Numbered from the stretch's first letter, positions 26,206 to 34,634 are shown. The stretch: 47,538 nucleotides of DNA from Fictibacillus norfolkensis (GCF_014836645.1 NZ_JACSQM010000016.1:1-47538); one strand, 5' to 3'. Made by a program: numbers and translations. The notes: generated by a model not told the origin, from the letters alone.

Positions 26206-26240
26206 TCGTCCGTGTTTCGTGCACGGACGATTTCTTTTTA
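26206..26240 (+). terminator. terminator of the mini-toxin transcript
   Basis: TCGTCCGTG pairs with CACGGACGA around TTTCGTG, followed by TTTCTTTTT. Confidence 0.9.
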
Positions 26241-26336
26241 GTGGAATTTGAAATAACCGGCCAAATTAAGAACAATTCGTGTTAACACACTTATACCAAT
26301 GGGGGTATTTCCTAATCGAATTCAAGAAATTGGAGC

Positions 26337-26420
26337 CATAATCCCGGAAAATATTGAATTTATTCCGCGAGTTTTAGCTTTAATCCCGTGAGTTTTGTCC
26401 ATATATCGGCGAGTTGACAA
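26337..26420. repeat. 21-bp-phased degenerate repeat (array D)
   Basis: The ATyCCGCGAGTTTT-like core recurs with its CCG/TCG at 26344, 26365, 26386 and 26407, exactly 21 bp apart. The core is shared with array B (same strand) and array G (opposite strand). It occupies the 407-bp convergent gap between the mini-toxin and the hydrolase, which also holds the two flanking terminators. Confidence 0.8.
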
Positions 26421-26479
26421 AATTCGACTCAATCATTCAACTCTATCCCCCTTGCCCTTACAAAATGGACTACTCAAAA

Positions 26480-26512
26480 ATAAATAACCATGAGCAACCT
26501 TCCCGCTCATGG
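26480..26512 (-). terminator. hydrolase terminator
   Basis: CCATGAGC pairs with GCTCATGG (9-nt loop); the minus strand continues TTATTTATTTTTG. Confidence 0.88.
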
Positions 26513-26522
26513 CCTTTAACCC

Positions 26523-27371
26523 TTAATTTTCTAAAGAACTATTCCTTACAATAGACTCTATAATAATATCCCAGTCCTCTGTATGCAGCTCATGCCCCGT
26601 TCCTTCGAGAGTCACGAGTTCAGCATGCGGAATCGCTCTCGCAAGCGCTTGACCGTGTTCGAACGGGAGGGCGCGATCTTCTGTTCCATGAAGGATGGTT
26701 GTCGGAACTCTAATTTCATTCATACGATCTAAATACTCTTCACCGCCGCCTAGAAAAATATAATTAAATCTGCTTTGAATCTGTTTGGCACGCGTGTATT
26801 CTCTTTCTGCCAATGCGTACATTCTTTTCTTTTCAAAAGGTTTGGATCCCGAAAGGAATGCCCATCCGTCTGCTAGATAAGCAACAGCTTCTTCTTGATC
26901 ATTCCAATCAATAGAAGCACTTTTTCCATGGAAATCTAAAATTTTCTGATCCATCTGAGGCAGCTCAGCTTGCTCAGAACCAAAAACACTTGACCCAAGG
27001 ATCGTCAAGCTCTGCACACGTTCAGGATGCTTGATCGCCATAATCTGCCCGATCATTCCCCCAAGAGACATCCCCATGATATTCACTTTCTCTATGGAGT
27101 AGGCATCTAGAATTCCAAACGCATCATCAGCAAGGTCAGCAATCGTATAGTTCGACGTACCAGGTTCATAGACGACGGATTGACCGAGATCACGGTGATC
27201 ATACCGAATCACATATCTCCCGGCTGCCGCAAGACGCTTACAAAACTCTTCATCCCACCAGTCGAGCGACGACATCGCACCCATGATCAGGAGAACTGGG
27301 GGATCGCTGGGTTTACCGAAGCTTTCCGTATTTATTTCCACTTGATTTGTTTGTAAAAGTTGTTGTTTCAT
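26523..27371 (-). CDS. alpha/beta hydrolase
   Basis: A 282-aa hydrolase with a complete catalytic triad: nucleophile in MGMSLGGMIG, acid in GTEDRALPF and histidine in EGTGHELH. The cap segment and RYDHRDLGQS motif resemble the esterase/haloperoxidase-like group (aclacinomycin methylesterase-like RdmC proteins). Substrate unknown. A GGAGGAAAAT site precedes the ATG. Its leader contains two minute overlapping ORFs. Single gene with its own terminator. Confidence 0.9.
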   Translation of the reverse strand: MKQQLLQTNQVEINTESFGKPSDPPVLLIMGAMSSLDWWDEEFCKRLAAAGRYVIRYDHRDLGQSVVYEPGTSNYTIADLADDAFGILDAYSIEKVNIMGMSLGGMIGQIMAIKHPERVQSLTILGSSVFGSEQAELPQMDQKILDFHGKSASIDWNDQEEAVAYLADGWAFLSGSKPFEKKRMYALAEREYTRAKQIQSRFNYIFLGGGEEYLDRMNEIRVPTTILHGTEDRALPFEHGQALARAIPHAELVTLEGTGHELHTEDWDIIIESIVRNSSLEN

Positions 27372-27406
27372 CCTTATTTTCCTCCGTGATTTTATTTTTT
27401 GCCACT

Positions 27407-27492
27407 TTAAAAAGCGCAGAGCAATAAGTACTCAACGGAGTCATCTTGGCCTGCACTTGTCATTATCGAAGTTTGATCCATTTAATGATCAT
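27407..27492 (-). other. two tiny coupled ORFs in the hydrolase leader
   Basis: An ATG at 27492, 10 nt after AGAAGGAGG, opens MIIKWIKLR. Its TAA overlaps a second ATG (TAATG at 27463) opening an 18-residue frame, MTSAGQDDSVEYLLLCAF, that stops at 27407, 36 nt before the hydrolase start. The ribosome site is strong, so translation of at least the first is plausible. They could be leader peptides. I know no family for either. Confidence 0.4.
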
Positions 27493-27539
27493 GACGTGTC
27501 GGCCTCCTTCTTTTATTTAGTGGTATTAAAACCCTATTC

Positions 27540-27953
27540 ATTTTAACATAATTTTCTGAACTTTTTAACTGCAACAAAAAAAGCAACCCGCGTTACCCAC
27601 TCTCGGCTGCTTTTCCCATTTAATATTTAATTAACAGTACTTGTGGAGGTGGATGAGTAAATTTTCTAACAAATAGTCACTGAGGTTACCTAAAACAATG
27701 AAAGCCCTACCTCTCTTCCATCCTTACGGCTCCTTGTCCGTGCCAGTGTGAATCAGTATTACAACGATCATGTGATTATTGATTAGAATTAATTTGAAAA
27801 ACTTCAAATTTATAGAGGAAAGTAAAATCAAAAATTAAGGATTAAAGTGTTGTAGAAATTAAAGAGGTTACTATAAGTAAGTTTAAGAAGTGTATTGTCT
27901 CTGAAAAGTTATTAATGAGACCATTTAATGATCTTATACCATTCCATTAAACT
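27540..27953 (-). other. gene-free stretch with possible minus-strand small RNA
   Basis: No convincing gene lies here. On the minus strand a GC-richer segment (about 27675-27760) can fold: CACTGG/CCTCAGTG outer pairing and ACGG...CCGT inner. It is followed, about 60 nt downstream, by the terminator at 27578-27617. A weak TTGAAG promoter-like element lies near 27800. This would fit an independent small RNA, but I recognise no known RNA family. A minute plus-strand ORF after GGAGG (27653) encodes only seven residues. Confidence 0.35.
27578..27617 (-). terminator. terminator-like hairpin
   Basis: On the minus strand AAAAGCAGCC pairs with GGGTTGCTTTT (one mismatch) and is followed by TTT and a T-rich tail. 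No annotated minus-strand gene ends close upstream; carD ends 336 bp away. Confidence 0.7.
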
Positions 27954-28415
27954 TTAACAGAAACTTTTTATCTGGGTTTCAGTGATTCCTTCGATTACTT
28001 CAAGTTCACTAATTAAAAATCCATATGCATTTTCCAACATTTTTTTTTCGCTTGCATTCAGTGTCTTTTCTTTCTTCATACGCATTAAATCACGTACAAC
28101 TTCAGCACCTTCGCGTATTTCACCCGTTTTTAGCTTGTTTGTATTTACTTTGTATCTTTCTTTCCACGTTAGTAATGTTTCAGATTCTCCATTTTGAAAA
28201 TCGTGCATAATCTGCTTTAATGCCAAGAGTTCTGTAACAGGACGTATATTAGAATTCATAATCTTACATGCTGGAATCATAACTTGCATGTTGCTGACTG
28301 ACATCTTTATAACATAGTACTGTTGTTTTTCATCGGGGAATTCTTTTTCTTCAATGGCTTCAATTACACCTACTCCATGCATTGGGTACACAATGTTATC
28401 GCCAATTTGAAACAA
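27954..28415 (-). CDS. CarD-like/TRCF-interaction-domain transcriptional regulator
   Basis: A 153-aa protein closely resembling B. subtilis YdeB (same length). The N-terminal CarD/RID domain (FQIGDNIVYPMHGVGVIEAI) should contact the RNA polymerase beta subunit. The C-terminal helical part (REGAEVVRDLMRMKKEK... and LNASEKKMLENAYGFLISEL) binds DNA in the family. I start it at a TTG at 28415 because GGAGG lies 8 nt upstream and the resulting N-terminus matches the family; the longer open frame has no support. Confidence 0.92.
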   Translation of the reverse strand: MFQIGDNIVYPMHGVGVIEAIEEKEFPDEKQQYYVIKMSVSNMQVMIPACKIMNSNIRPVTELLALKQIMHDFQNGESETLLTWKERYKVNTNKLKTGEIREGAEVVRDLMRMKKEKTLNASEKKMLENAYGFLISELEVIEGITETQIKSFC

Positions 28416-28482
28416 ATACTCCACCTCCAGATTTGCTAACCTTCTAATAGTACCACACACTTTCGTTTTAATCAAATATTTT

Positions 28483-28512
28483 ATAATATCATGATTATAT
28501 TTTTCATGTCAA
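28483..28512 (-). promoter_or_regulatory. carD promoter
   Basis: Minus-strand TTGACA (28507-28512), an 18-bp spacer and TATTAT (28483-28488). This is a near-consensus housekeeping promoter about 70 bp before the TTG start. Confidence 0.75.
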
Positions 28513-28523
28513 TCATTTTTACA

Positions 28524-28552
28524 ACAAAAAAAGTGCCTCAAATTTGAGACAC
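28524..28552 (-). terminator. amidohydrolase terminator
   Basis: GTGCCTCAAA pairs with TTTGAGACAC (one mismatch), followed by a T-run on the minus strand, directly after the amidohydrolase stop. Confidence 0.85.
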
Positions 28553-28560
28553 CCTACTCA

Positions 28561-29847
28561 TCATAATCGCACTAGAAGTTCTTTCGTTCGTTCTTTAGCG
28601 TTTGCTATCACTTTTTCTTCATCAATCGTCTTCAACTCACGGCCGCGCATGACAATCTTACCGTCGATGATTACAGTATCAACGTCTTGTCCTGTTGCAG
28701 AATATACTAGAAGATTAGCATGTTCATGACTCGGAGTCAGATGAAGCTTGTTCATATCCATCAAAAGAAGGTCTGCTTTCTTCCCGACAGTCAATGATCC
28801 GACCTCATCACCGATCCCTAGTATGTCCGCTCCATTCTGTGTCGCCATCGATAACACATCATGCGCACTGAGAACCGCCGCTTCTTCGTACTTCAATTTT
28901 TGGAACCAGCTAGCAGCTTTCATTTCTAAGAACAGATCAAGAGAGCTGGCGCTCGCTGGTCCATCCGTTCCTAAACCAACCTTCACACCAGTATCCATCA
29001 AACGTTTCACATCACTGATCCCGCATCCGAGCTTCGCGTTACTTACCGGATTGTGAATGATACCGCCCTGCACAGTTTTCAGCGTCTCATAGTCTGCATC
29101 GTTAAAATGAACACCATGCGCTAGCAGTACATGGCGATCGAACACACCTGCTTGTTTTAAATATTCAACCGGTCTCAGCCCGTGCTTTTCTTGAATCATT
29201 TTCTCTTCGTCTTTCGTTTCCGCTAAATGAATATGAAGCGGAACGTTCTTTTCTTTTGAAAGATTAACAGCTGCTCTCAAAAAATCAGGCGGGCACATAT
29301 ATGGTGAATGGGGAGCGATCATCGTTGTGATTCGACCGTCTCCTTTTCCGTGCCAGCGATCTACAACATTTGCCGCTTCCTTTAACCGACCTTCATAATC
29401 CGAGTCCATCGCGATAAGCCCACGCGCTATAACGGAACGAATACCCGATTCAACGGCCGCTTCTCCGATCGTGTCGATTCCTATGTACATATCTGCGTAA
29501 GAAGTTGTTCCACTCTTGATCATTTCCGCCATGGAAAGAAGTCCACCCCAATAGCGATCTTCATCATTCATCTTCATCTCAAGCGGAAGCATCTTTTTAT
29601 TTAGCCAAGTCATTAATGTCACATCATCACTATAGCAACGCAACAGCGACATGGGTGTATGCTGATGTCCGTTAACTAATCCCGGTAGCGCAAGCATGCC
29701 TTTTCCGTCTAGCTTCTCAACCGTTTCATCGCATTCAAAGTTTCCTATTGAATCAATCCTATTATCTTTTATAAGGATGTCTCCCGTGTTAACAACCCAT
29801 TTCCCATCTGCCGAAGCCGTCATATATTGAATGTTTTGTATAAGCAT
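28561..29847 (-). CDS. amidohydrolase, MTA/SAH deaminase-like
   Basis: A 428-aa metal-dependent amidohydrolase of the MtaD/ATZ-TRZ group that deaminates S-adenosylhomocysteine or 5'-methylthioadenosine in characterised members. Motifs are the metal-binding NGHQHTP, SPYMCPPDFL, HLAETKDEE, LAHGVHF and GLGTDGPASASS. The ATG at 29847 has AGAGGAGG upstream; the frame is open further upstream without support. Divergent from pbpG. A link to the polyamine genes nearby, which release methylthioadenosine, is attractive but inferred. Confidence 0.88.
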   Translation of the reverse strand: MLIQNIQYMTASADGKWVVNTGDILIKDNRIDSIGNFECDETVEKLDGKGMLALPGLVNGHQHTPMSLLRCYSDDVTLMTWLNKKMLPLEMKMNDEDRYWGGLLSMAEMIKSGTTSYADMYIGIDTIGEAAVESGIRSVIARGLIAMDSDYEGRLKEAANVVDRWHGKGDGRITTMIAPHSPYMCPPDFLRAAVNLSKEKNVPLHIHLAETKDEEKMIQEKHGLRPVEYLKQAGVFDRHVLLAHGVHFNDADYETLKTVQGGIIHNPVSNAKLGCGISDVKRLMDTGVKVGLGTDGPASASSLDLFLEMKAASWFQKLKYEEAAVLSAHDVLSMATQNGADILGIGDEVGSLTVGKKADLLLMDMNKLHLTPSHEHANLLVYSATGQDVDTVIIDGKIVMRGRELKTIDEEKVIANAKERTKELLVRL

Positions 29848-29900
29848 GTTACGAACCTCCTCTTTCTCACAGCCATTATAGCACTTCATTCCCTTATCAC

Positions 29901-29930
29901 GTTTAAGGAGCATCTTTTTTCACCATACTA
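29901..29930 (+). promoter_or_regulatory. candidate forespore (SigG/SigF-type) promoter of pbpG
   Basis: GTTTA (29901-29905) is followed, 18 nt later, by CATACTA (29924-29930), the SigG -10. The leader of about 30 nt ends at the AAGGAGG site. B. subtilis pbpG is forespore-expressed, which agrees. Confidence 0.55.
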
Positions 29931-29965
29931 GATAACAAAATGAGAGTTTTTAAGGAGGGCGGATT

Positions 29966-32029
29966 ATGAAGTTTTGGCAGATCTATAAAGAAGCTACGAA
30001 ACAGCAGAAAATACGCTGGATGAAAAAATGGGGTCTTATCGTCACTGGATGCTTTGCATTATCCTTTGTTGGGCTGTTGCTGCTCGCTAAACTCATGGGC
30101 CCTCCCGCTCTGCTTGTTCCGCAAACAACCATCATGTATGCAGCGGACGGTTCTAAAATGGGTGAGATCAACAACGGGGGCCAGAACCGATATTGGGTTC
30201 CACTCAAAAAAATTGATAAACATGTGATCGACGCTACGATCTCTATTGAAGATAAAAGTTTTTATAAACATAACGGTTTTGATATGAAGCGTATTGGCGG
30301 TGCATTACTCGCGGATCTTAAAGCTGGCGCAAAAGTCCAAGGAGCCAGTACCATCACGCAGCAGTATGCACGCAATCTTTTTTTAACACATGACAAAACA
30401 TGGCGAAGAAAGTTTCAAGAGGCGTTCTACACACTGCGCCTTGAGATGAGTTATTCAAAGGATGAGATTTTAGAAGGTTATTTGAACACGATCTATTACG
30501 GACATGGCTCTTACGGGATCCAGTCTGCTTCTCGCTATTATTTTGGCAAAGATGCAAAAGATCTTTCACTGAGCGAAGCGACGATGTTGGCAGGAATCCC
30601 TAAAGGTCCGAGCTACTATTCTCCGATCCTTCATGAAGAGAACGCGAAAAAAAGACAAAGCATCATCTTAAACGCGATGGCTGAAGATGGAACAATAAAG
30701 AAGAAGTCCGTTCAAAAAGCAGCATCAGCCCCATTATCTTATGTACGAGAAGAAGAGGAAGAGATCGCAACGGCCGCTCCTTACTTTCAGGATGCAGTGA
30801 TGCGTGCTTTAAAAAAGGAACTGAACGTGAACACGAACTCGATACAGTTCGGTGGACTTCGAATCTACACGACGCTCGATCCCAACATGCAGGAAGTCGC
30901 TGAACACACGATCGAAAATCGCATCATCGATAACAGTACGATCCAGACTGCATTAGTCGCTATGGATCCTCGAAGCGGAGATGTGAAGGCGCTCGTTGGC
31001 GGCAGGGATTTTGAGCAAAGTTCCTTTAATCGCGCTCTTCAAGCGAAGCGTGCACCAGGTTCAACATTTAAGCCATTCCTGTATTACACCGCGCTCGAGC
31101 ACGGATACACGGCGTCTACTCCCATCAAATCAGAACCAACAACATTCGCGATGGGAGACGGTGTTGGCGATTATAAACCTAAGAATTTCAAGAACCGCTA
31201 TGCGAATGATTTTATTACGATGGCTCAGGCGCTCGCGCTATCAGATAATATTTATGCTGTAAAAACGAACCTCTATCTTGGTCCGATGAAGCTTGTGAAA
31301 ACAGCTAAGAAATTCGGAATTAAAAGTGAACTCGCTAGCATCCCTTCACTCGCACTAGGCTCAAAAGCAGTAGGTGTGTTAGAGATGACAAACGCATATG
31401 GCGTTTTTGCGAACGGCGGTAAAAAAGTAGATCCTGTATTTATCACGAGGATCACCGATTCTAAAGGCAAAGTGCTGTATGAACATAAATATGAAAGCAA
31501 GCAAGTGATCGACGAGAACAAAGCTTTTGTCATGACCGATCTGTTAGCCGGTACGTTTGATGAAAAATTGAATGATTATACGAGTGTTACAGGTTCAAGT
31601 ATCAACCACTATCTGACGCGTCCGATGGCTGGAAAATCTGGTTCTACACCAAATGACAGCTGGATGGTCGGATATTCTCCTCAACTCGTTACTGGTGTTT
31701 GGGTCGGATACGATAACAATGAAGAACTGCATGATGTGAACGACACGGGATACTCCAAACGAATCTGGGCTTATTTTATGGAAGGCGCGTTGAAGAACAA
31801 AGAAATCTTATCGTTTGAACAACCAGAAGGTGTAACTGCGGTAACGATCAATCCACAAAACGGAAAGCTTGCAACCGATAGCTGTCCGGTAACGCGCATC
31901 TCGTATTATGAAAAAGGAACAGAACCGGTAGAGTATTGTGATGAGCATGGTGCTTCAAGTGAAATAAAAGAAAAATTAGAGCAGAAAAAAGAGGAAAAAG
32001 GGTTTTTCAAGCGGATTTTTTCTTGGTGA
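29966..32029 (+). CDS. pbpG: bifunctional penicillin-binding protein (PbpG-type)
   Basis: A 687-aa class A PBP anchored by one N-terminal helix (about residues 22-43). The glycosyltransferase-51 domain has its catalytic Glu in EDKSFYKHNGFD (E95), GASTITQQYARN and the RRKFQEAF motif. The transpeptidase domain has STFK (366-369), SDN (426-428) and KSG (557-559). It polymerises and crosslinks peptidoglycan. Length and neighbourhood (speE, speB, ywhD) match B. subtilis PbpG (YwhE, PBP2d), a sporulation PBP. A SigG-like promoter precedes it. AAGGAGG site. Confidence 0.94.
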   Translation: MKFWQIYKEATKQQKIRWMKKWGLIVTGCFALSFVGLLLLAKLMGPPALLVPQTTIMYAADGSKMGEINNGGQNRYWVPLKKIDKHVIDATISIEDKSFYKHNGFDMKRIGGALLADLKAGAKVQGASTITQQYARNLFLTHDKTWRRKFQEAFYTLRLEMSYSKDEILEGYLNTIYYGHGSYGIQSASRYYFGKDAKDLSLSEATMLAGIPKGPSYYSPILHEENAKKRQSIILNAMAEDGTIKKKSVQKAASAPLSYVREEEEEIATAAPYFQDAVMRALKKELNVNTNSIQFGGLRIYTTLDPNMQEVAEHTIENRIIDNSTIQTALVAMDPRSGDVKALVGGRDFEQSSFNRALQAKRAPGSTFKPFLYYTALEHGYTASTPIKSEPTTFAMGDGVGDYKPKNFKNRYANDFITMAQALALSDNIYAVKTNLYLGPMKLVKTAKKFGIKSELASIPSLALGSKAVGVLEMTNAYGVFANGGKKVDPVFITRITDSKGKVLYEHKYESKQVIDENKAFVMTDLLAGTFDEKLNDYTSVTGSSINHYLTRPMAGKSGSTPNDSWMVGYSPQLVTGVWVGYDNNEELHDVNDTGYSKRIWAYFMEGALKNKEILSFEQPEGVTAVTINPQNGKLATDSCPVTRISYYEKGTEPVEYCDEHGASSEIKEKLEQKKEEKGFFKRIFSW

Positions 32030-32067
32030 TGAGGGTGTAGTTCCCTTCGGTGGGTGTGAGAAGCGGT

Positions 32068-32172
32068 GACTTCAGATGTTTTTGGTCTGAATCCAGAAGT
32101 TCCGAGCTTGAATCCAGAAATATGGAGCCGCAATCCACAAATTTAGATGGAGTATCCACGAATCGACAGGAT
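32068..32172. repeat. 21-bp-phased degenerate repeat (array E)
   Basis: The GAATCCAGAAnTT-type core recurs at 32089, 32110, 32131 and 32152, exactly 21 bp apart. A weaker fifth unit (GACTTCAGA) lies 21 bp earlier at 32068. It is in the 326-bp convergent gap between pbpG and ywhD. Confidence 0.78.
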
Positions 32173-32201
32173 TCTTCACTCATAAACGACTTTAAAAGAC
32201 A

Positions 32202-32249
32202 AAATAAAATGCCCGGAGCTCTACTACAGGAGCCCCGGGCACTTTATTG
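32202..32249. terminator. bidirectional terminator between pbpG and ywhD
   Basis: TGCCCGGaGCTC pairs with GAGCcCCGGGCA inside AATAAAA/TTTATT flanks. It can serve pbpG on the plus strand and ywhD on the minus strand. Confidence 0.85.
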
Positions 32250-32355
32250 TCCTAGAAACATTGTGTGTACAATGCTACCTATATTTTAATGGAAGTGCTT
32301 TCTTGTCACAAGTTATTTGCAAAATGTTCAAAAAAGGTTCATAACTTTGCCATTT

Positions 32356-32886
32356 TTATTCCACTAATGACTTGATTTCGTCACTCGAACGGTTAAACAT
32401 CGCTTCATCATTCTCTTTAAGGAAGTTTCCAAGCACGCGACGAGCGTTTTCGTCCATATCCTCTACGATCACTTTACCCTTCATGGATTTGTCCATACGG
32501 TTTACGTGTTCAGGAAGACTTTTATACCCTCTTCGTGCTTCAACATCTACTAGCATCTCGCATGCAGTTAATCCGAAATAATACGGACCTTCTGCATTTC
32601 TATTGATCGTTACCCAAACGAGCCAATAAAGACGGGGATTAGGCGTATTTTCACGATTCGGCGTAAATTTGATGCGCTTCTCCACATCACTTCTCGCATG
32701 CATCGCTCCCATGTCGATATAAGCGATCGACTCTTCTACATCTACGATTACGGGTGTAACGTGATCAAGTGTCAAACTCCCCACACCATAACCACCATGA
32801 CCGTCTGTTGAGTCACCACTTATGATCGTAAAGCCCATTCCTTTTTTCTTTTTATCAGCATCATTGGAATTGAAAAAATCTTTCAT
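32356..32886 (-). CDS. ywhD: YwhD family protein
   Basis: A 176-aa conserved Bacillus protein of unknown function (B. subtilis YwhD is of similar length and in the same neighbourhood). Recognisable stretches are MGFTIISGDSTDGHGGYGVG, VDVEESIAYIDMGAMHARS and LYWLVWVTINRN. No catalytic motif is visible. I start it at the ATG at 32886, 8 nt after AGAGGAG. Convergent with pbpG. Confidence 0.88.
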   Translation of the reverse strand: MKDFFNSNDADKKKKGMGFTIISGDSTDGHGGYGVGSLTLDHVTPVIVDVEESIAYIDMGAMHARSDVEKRIKFTPNRENTPNPRLYWLVWVTINRNAEGPYYFGLTACEMLVDVEARRGYKSLPEHVNRMDKSMKGKVIVEDMDENARRVLGNFLKENDEAMFNRSSDEIKSLVE

Positions 32887-32974
32887 GCTTCCAGCTCCTC
32901 TAAACATTCATTGTTAACACGTATTGTATCACAAATCATGCAAAACTCTCAGTTGGAAACTTTAAAGATAATTG

Positions 32975-33033
32975 TTGAAATCACACTTAAAAACGAATAT
33001 TATATATCATGTAATTATAAATCGTTCGTATTT
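32975..33033 (+). promoter_or_regulatory. purine permease promoter with PurR-like boxes
   Basis: TTGAAA (32975-32980), a 17-bp spacer and TATTAT (32998-33003) form the promoter. Two inverted PurBox-like sites flank the start region: AAAAACGAATATT (32989-33001) and, on the other strand, AAATACGAACGAT (33021-33033). Each matches the B. subtilis consensus AWWWCCGAACWWT at 11 of 13 positions. The 19-bp spacing is slightly longer than the usual 16-17. I see no purine riboswitch. Confidence 0.6.
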
Positions 33034-33048
33034 TGGAGGTTCTAACGT

Positions 33049-34365
33049 ATGCTTTCTTCATTTTTTAAACTAAAAGAACTTGGTACGACCATCAAAACAG
33101 AAATATTAGCAGGAATCACAACATTCCTAACGATGGTGTACATTGTCATAATCAACCCGATCATCCTGCATTCTGCTGGTGTTCCTTTTGACACTGTCTT
33201 TATTGCAACAATTATTGCCACGGTAGTCGGTACACTGTGGATGGCTTTAATGGCCAACTATCCGATCGCCATTGCTCCAGGTATGGGACTGAACGCCTAT
33301 TTTGCGTTTTCTGTTGTAGGAAACCATCCTGATATTGATTACCGTATCGCGTTCGGTGCAGTGTTTGTTGCAGGTATTCTTTTCGTTATCTTATCCTTAA
33401 CACCGTTTCGTGAAAAATTGATCGAATCTATTCCAGCAAACCTAAAGCATGGCATTACAGCTGGTATCGGATTATTTATTGCGTTCATCGGTTTACGTCT
33501 TACAAAAATTATTGTGGCTCACCCAGATAACTTAGTCACTTTAGGTGATATGCACTCACCAACGGTACTTCTTGCACTTGGTGGACTTGCTATCACGTTA
33601 ATCTTAATGGGACTCAACGTGAACGGTGCATTATTCTTCGGAATGATCATCACGGGGGCAATCGCTTATTATACGGGCCATTTAACATTTAAAGAAGGTT
33701 TCGTATCTACACCAAACTTACCATCAGAGCTTTTTATCTTCGGTGATCCGATCACAGCCTTTTCTGATGTGTTTCAATATGGATTATATGCAGTTGTGTT
33801 CTCCTTCTTGCTTGTAACGATCTTTGATACTACGGGTACGATGGTTGGAGTAGCAGAACAAGCTGGACTGATGAAAGGCAATAAGATGCCTCGTGCACGT
33901 CAAGCACTGTTAGCCGATTCCGTTGCGACAACAGTTGGTGCTGCGTTTGGTACGAGCCCGACGAGCGCTTATATCGAATCATCTTCAGGCGTAGCTGCAG
34001 GCGGTCGTTCTGGTCTAACGTCTGTTGTAGTAGCCATTCTATTTGTGGCAGCTGCATTCTTCTCACCACTTGTTGGTGCGATTTCAGGATTATCCGCAAT
34101 CACTGCACCGACACTAATTATTGTTGGAAGCTTGATGCTTGGTTCACTTAGCAAAATTAATTGGAACGAACTTGATGAAGCATTCCCAGCGTTCTTAATC
34201 ATTTTAACGATGCCATTAACGTCTTCTATCGCAACAGGTATCGCTTTAGGGTTCATCTCGTATCCGATCCTTAAAATTGTAAAAGGTAAATATCGTGAAG
34301 TTCCGTTCTTGGTTTACTTATTTGCGGTGTTATTCTTCTATCAACTAGCGTTTTTACCTCACTAA
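33049..34365 (+). CDS. NCS2/AzgA family purine permease
   Basis: A 438-aa transporter with about 12-14 membrane helices, of the AzgA-type hypoxanthine/guanine/adenine permeases (B. subtilis PbuG/PbuO). The signature NYPIAIAPGMGLNAYFAF and the C-terminal TSPTSAYIESSSGVAAGGRS motif are present. TTGGAGGT lies 7 nt before the ATG. PurR-like boxes at the promoter support purine uptake. Whether it is PbuG or PbuO cannot be decided here. Confidence 0.93.
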   Translation: MLSSFFKLKELGTTIKTEILAGITTFLTMVYIVIINPIILHSAGVPFDTVFIATIIATVVGTLWMALMANYPIAIAPGMGLNAYFAFSVVGNHPDIDYRIAFGAVFVAGILFVILSLTPFREKLIESIPANLKHGITAGIGLFIAFIGLRLTKIIVAHPDNLVTLGDMHSPTVLLALGGLAITLILMGLNVNGALFFGMIITGAIAYYTGHLTFKEGFVSTPNLPSELFIFGDPITAFSDVFQYGLYAVVFSFLLVTIFDTTGTMVGVAEQAGLMKGNKMPRARQALLADSVATTVGAAFGTSPTSAYIESSSGVAAGGRSGLTSVVVAILFVAAAFFSPLVGAISGLSAITAPTLIIVGSLMLGSLSKINWNELDEAFPAFLIILTMPLTSSIATGIALGFISYPILKIVKGKYREVPFLVYLFAVLFFYQLAFLPH

Positions 34366-34409
34366 TAAAGTTTTTATTGAAGGTTTGTGTAGCAGCTTCT
34401 GCTTTGCCA

Positions 34410-34540
34410 AGTTGATTGGAGTGGAAGGCGCGAGACTCCTGCGGGATCAGTGGGACAGGTGAGACTCTTAACAGCGCAAAGCGCTAAGAGGCTCACCGCA
34501 CACCCCGCGGAAAGCGAAGCCGCCTGGAATGGAAATCAAC
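34410..34540 (+). repeat. palindromic intergenic element, short form (copy R5)
   Basis: A 131-bp copy in the same orientation as R1, with left end AGTTGATT and right end AATCAAC. The apical stem is CTCTT (34465-34469)/AAGAG (34486-34490) with an inner AGCGC/GCGCT stem, a different sequence from the CCCTT/AAGGG of R2-R4 but still complementary. It occupies the convergent gap after the purine permease. Confidence 0.85.
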
Positions 34541-34589
34541 AACTTTCAAGAGCTTCTAAGATTGTGCCTTCAATATTCATTTATAACAA

Positions 34590-34633
34590 AAAAGACCGGC
34601 CGACCCTAAAAGTAAAGGGTTGACCGGTCTTTT
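34590..34633. terminator. bidirectional terminator
   Basis: AAAGACCGGcCgACCCT pairs with AGGGTtGaCCGGTCTTT around an 8-nt loop, with A- and T-runs on either side. It ends the permease and the lipoprotein transcripts. Confidence 0.88.
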
Positions 34634-34634
34634 G

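Noticed and set aside
16677..26329. Shared 12-mer GAATTCAAGAAA next to arrays A (16677) and D (26318) as a boundary motif
   Set aside because: A shared 12-mer between two places in 47 kb is expected by chance, and the other arrays lack it.
28416..28475. N-terminal extension of the CarD-like protein
   Set aside because: The extension overlaps the promoter region. The TTG at 28415 has an ideal ribosome site and gives the family's length and N-terminus.
32908..33048. Purine riboswitch upstream of the NCS2 permease
   Set aside because: The gap is short and I cannot find the conserved junction and loop sequences; the predicted transcript leader is only about 40 nt.
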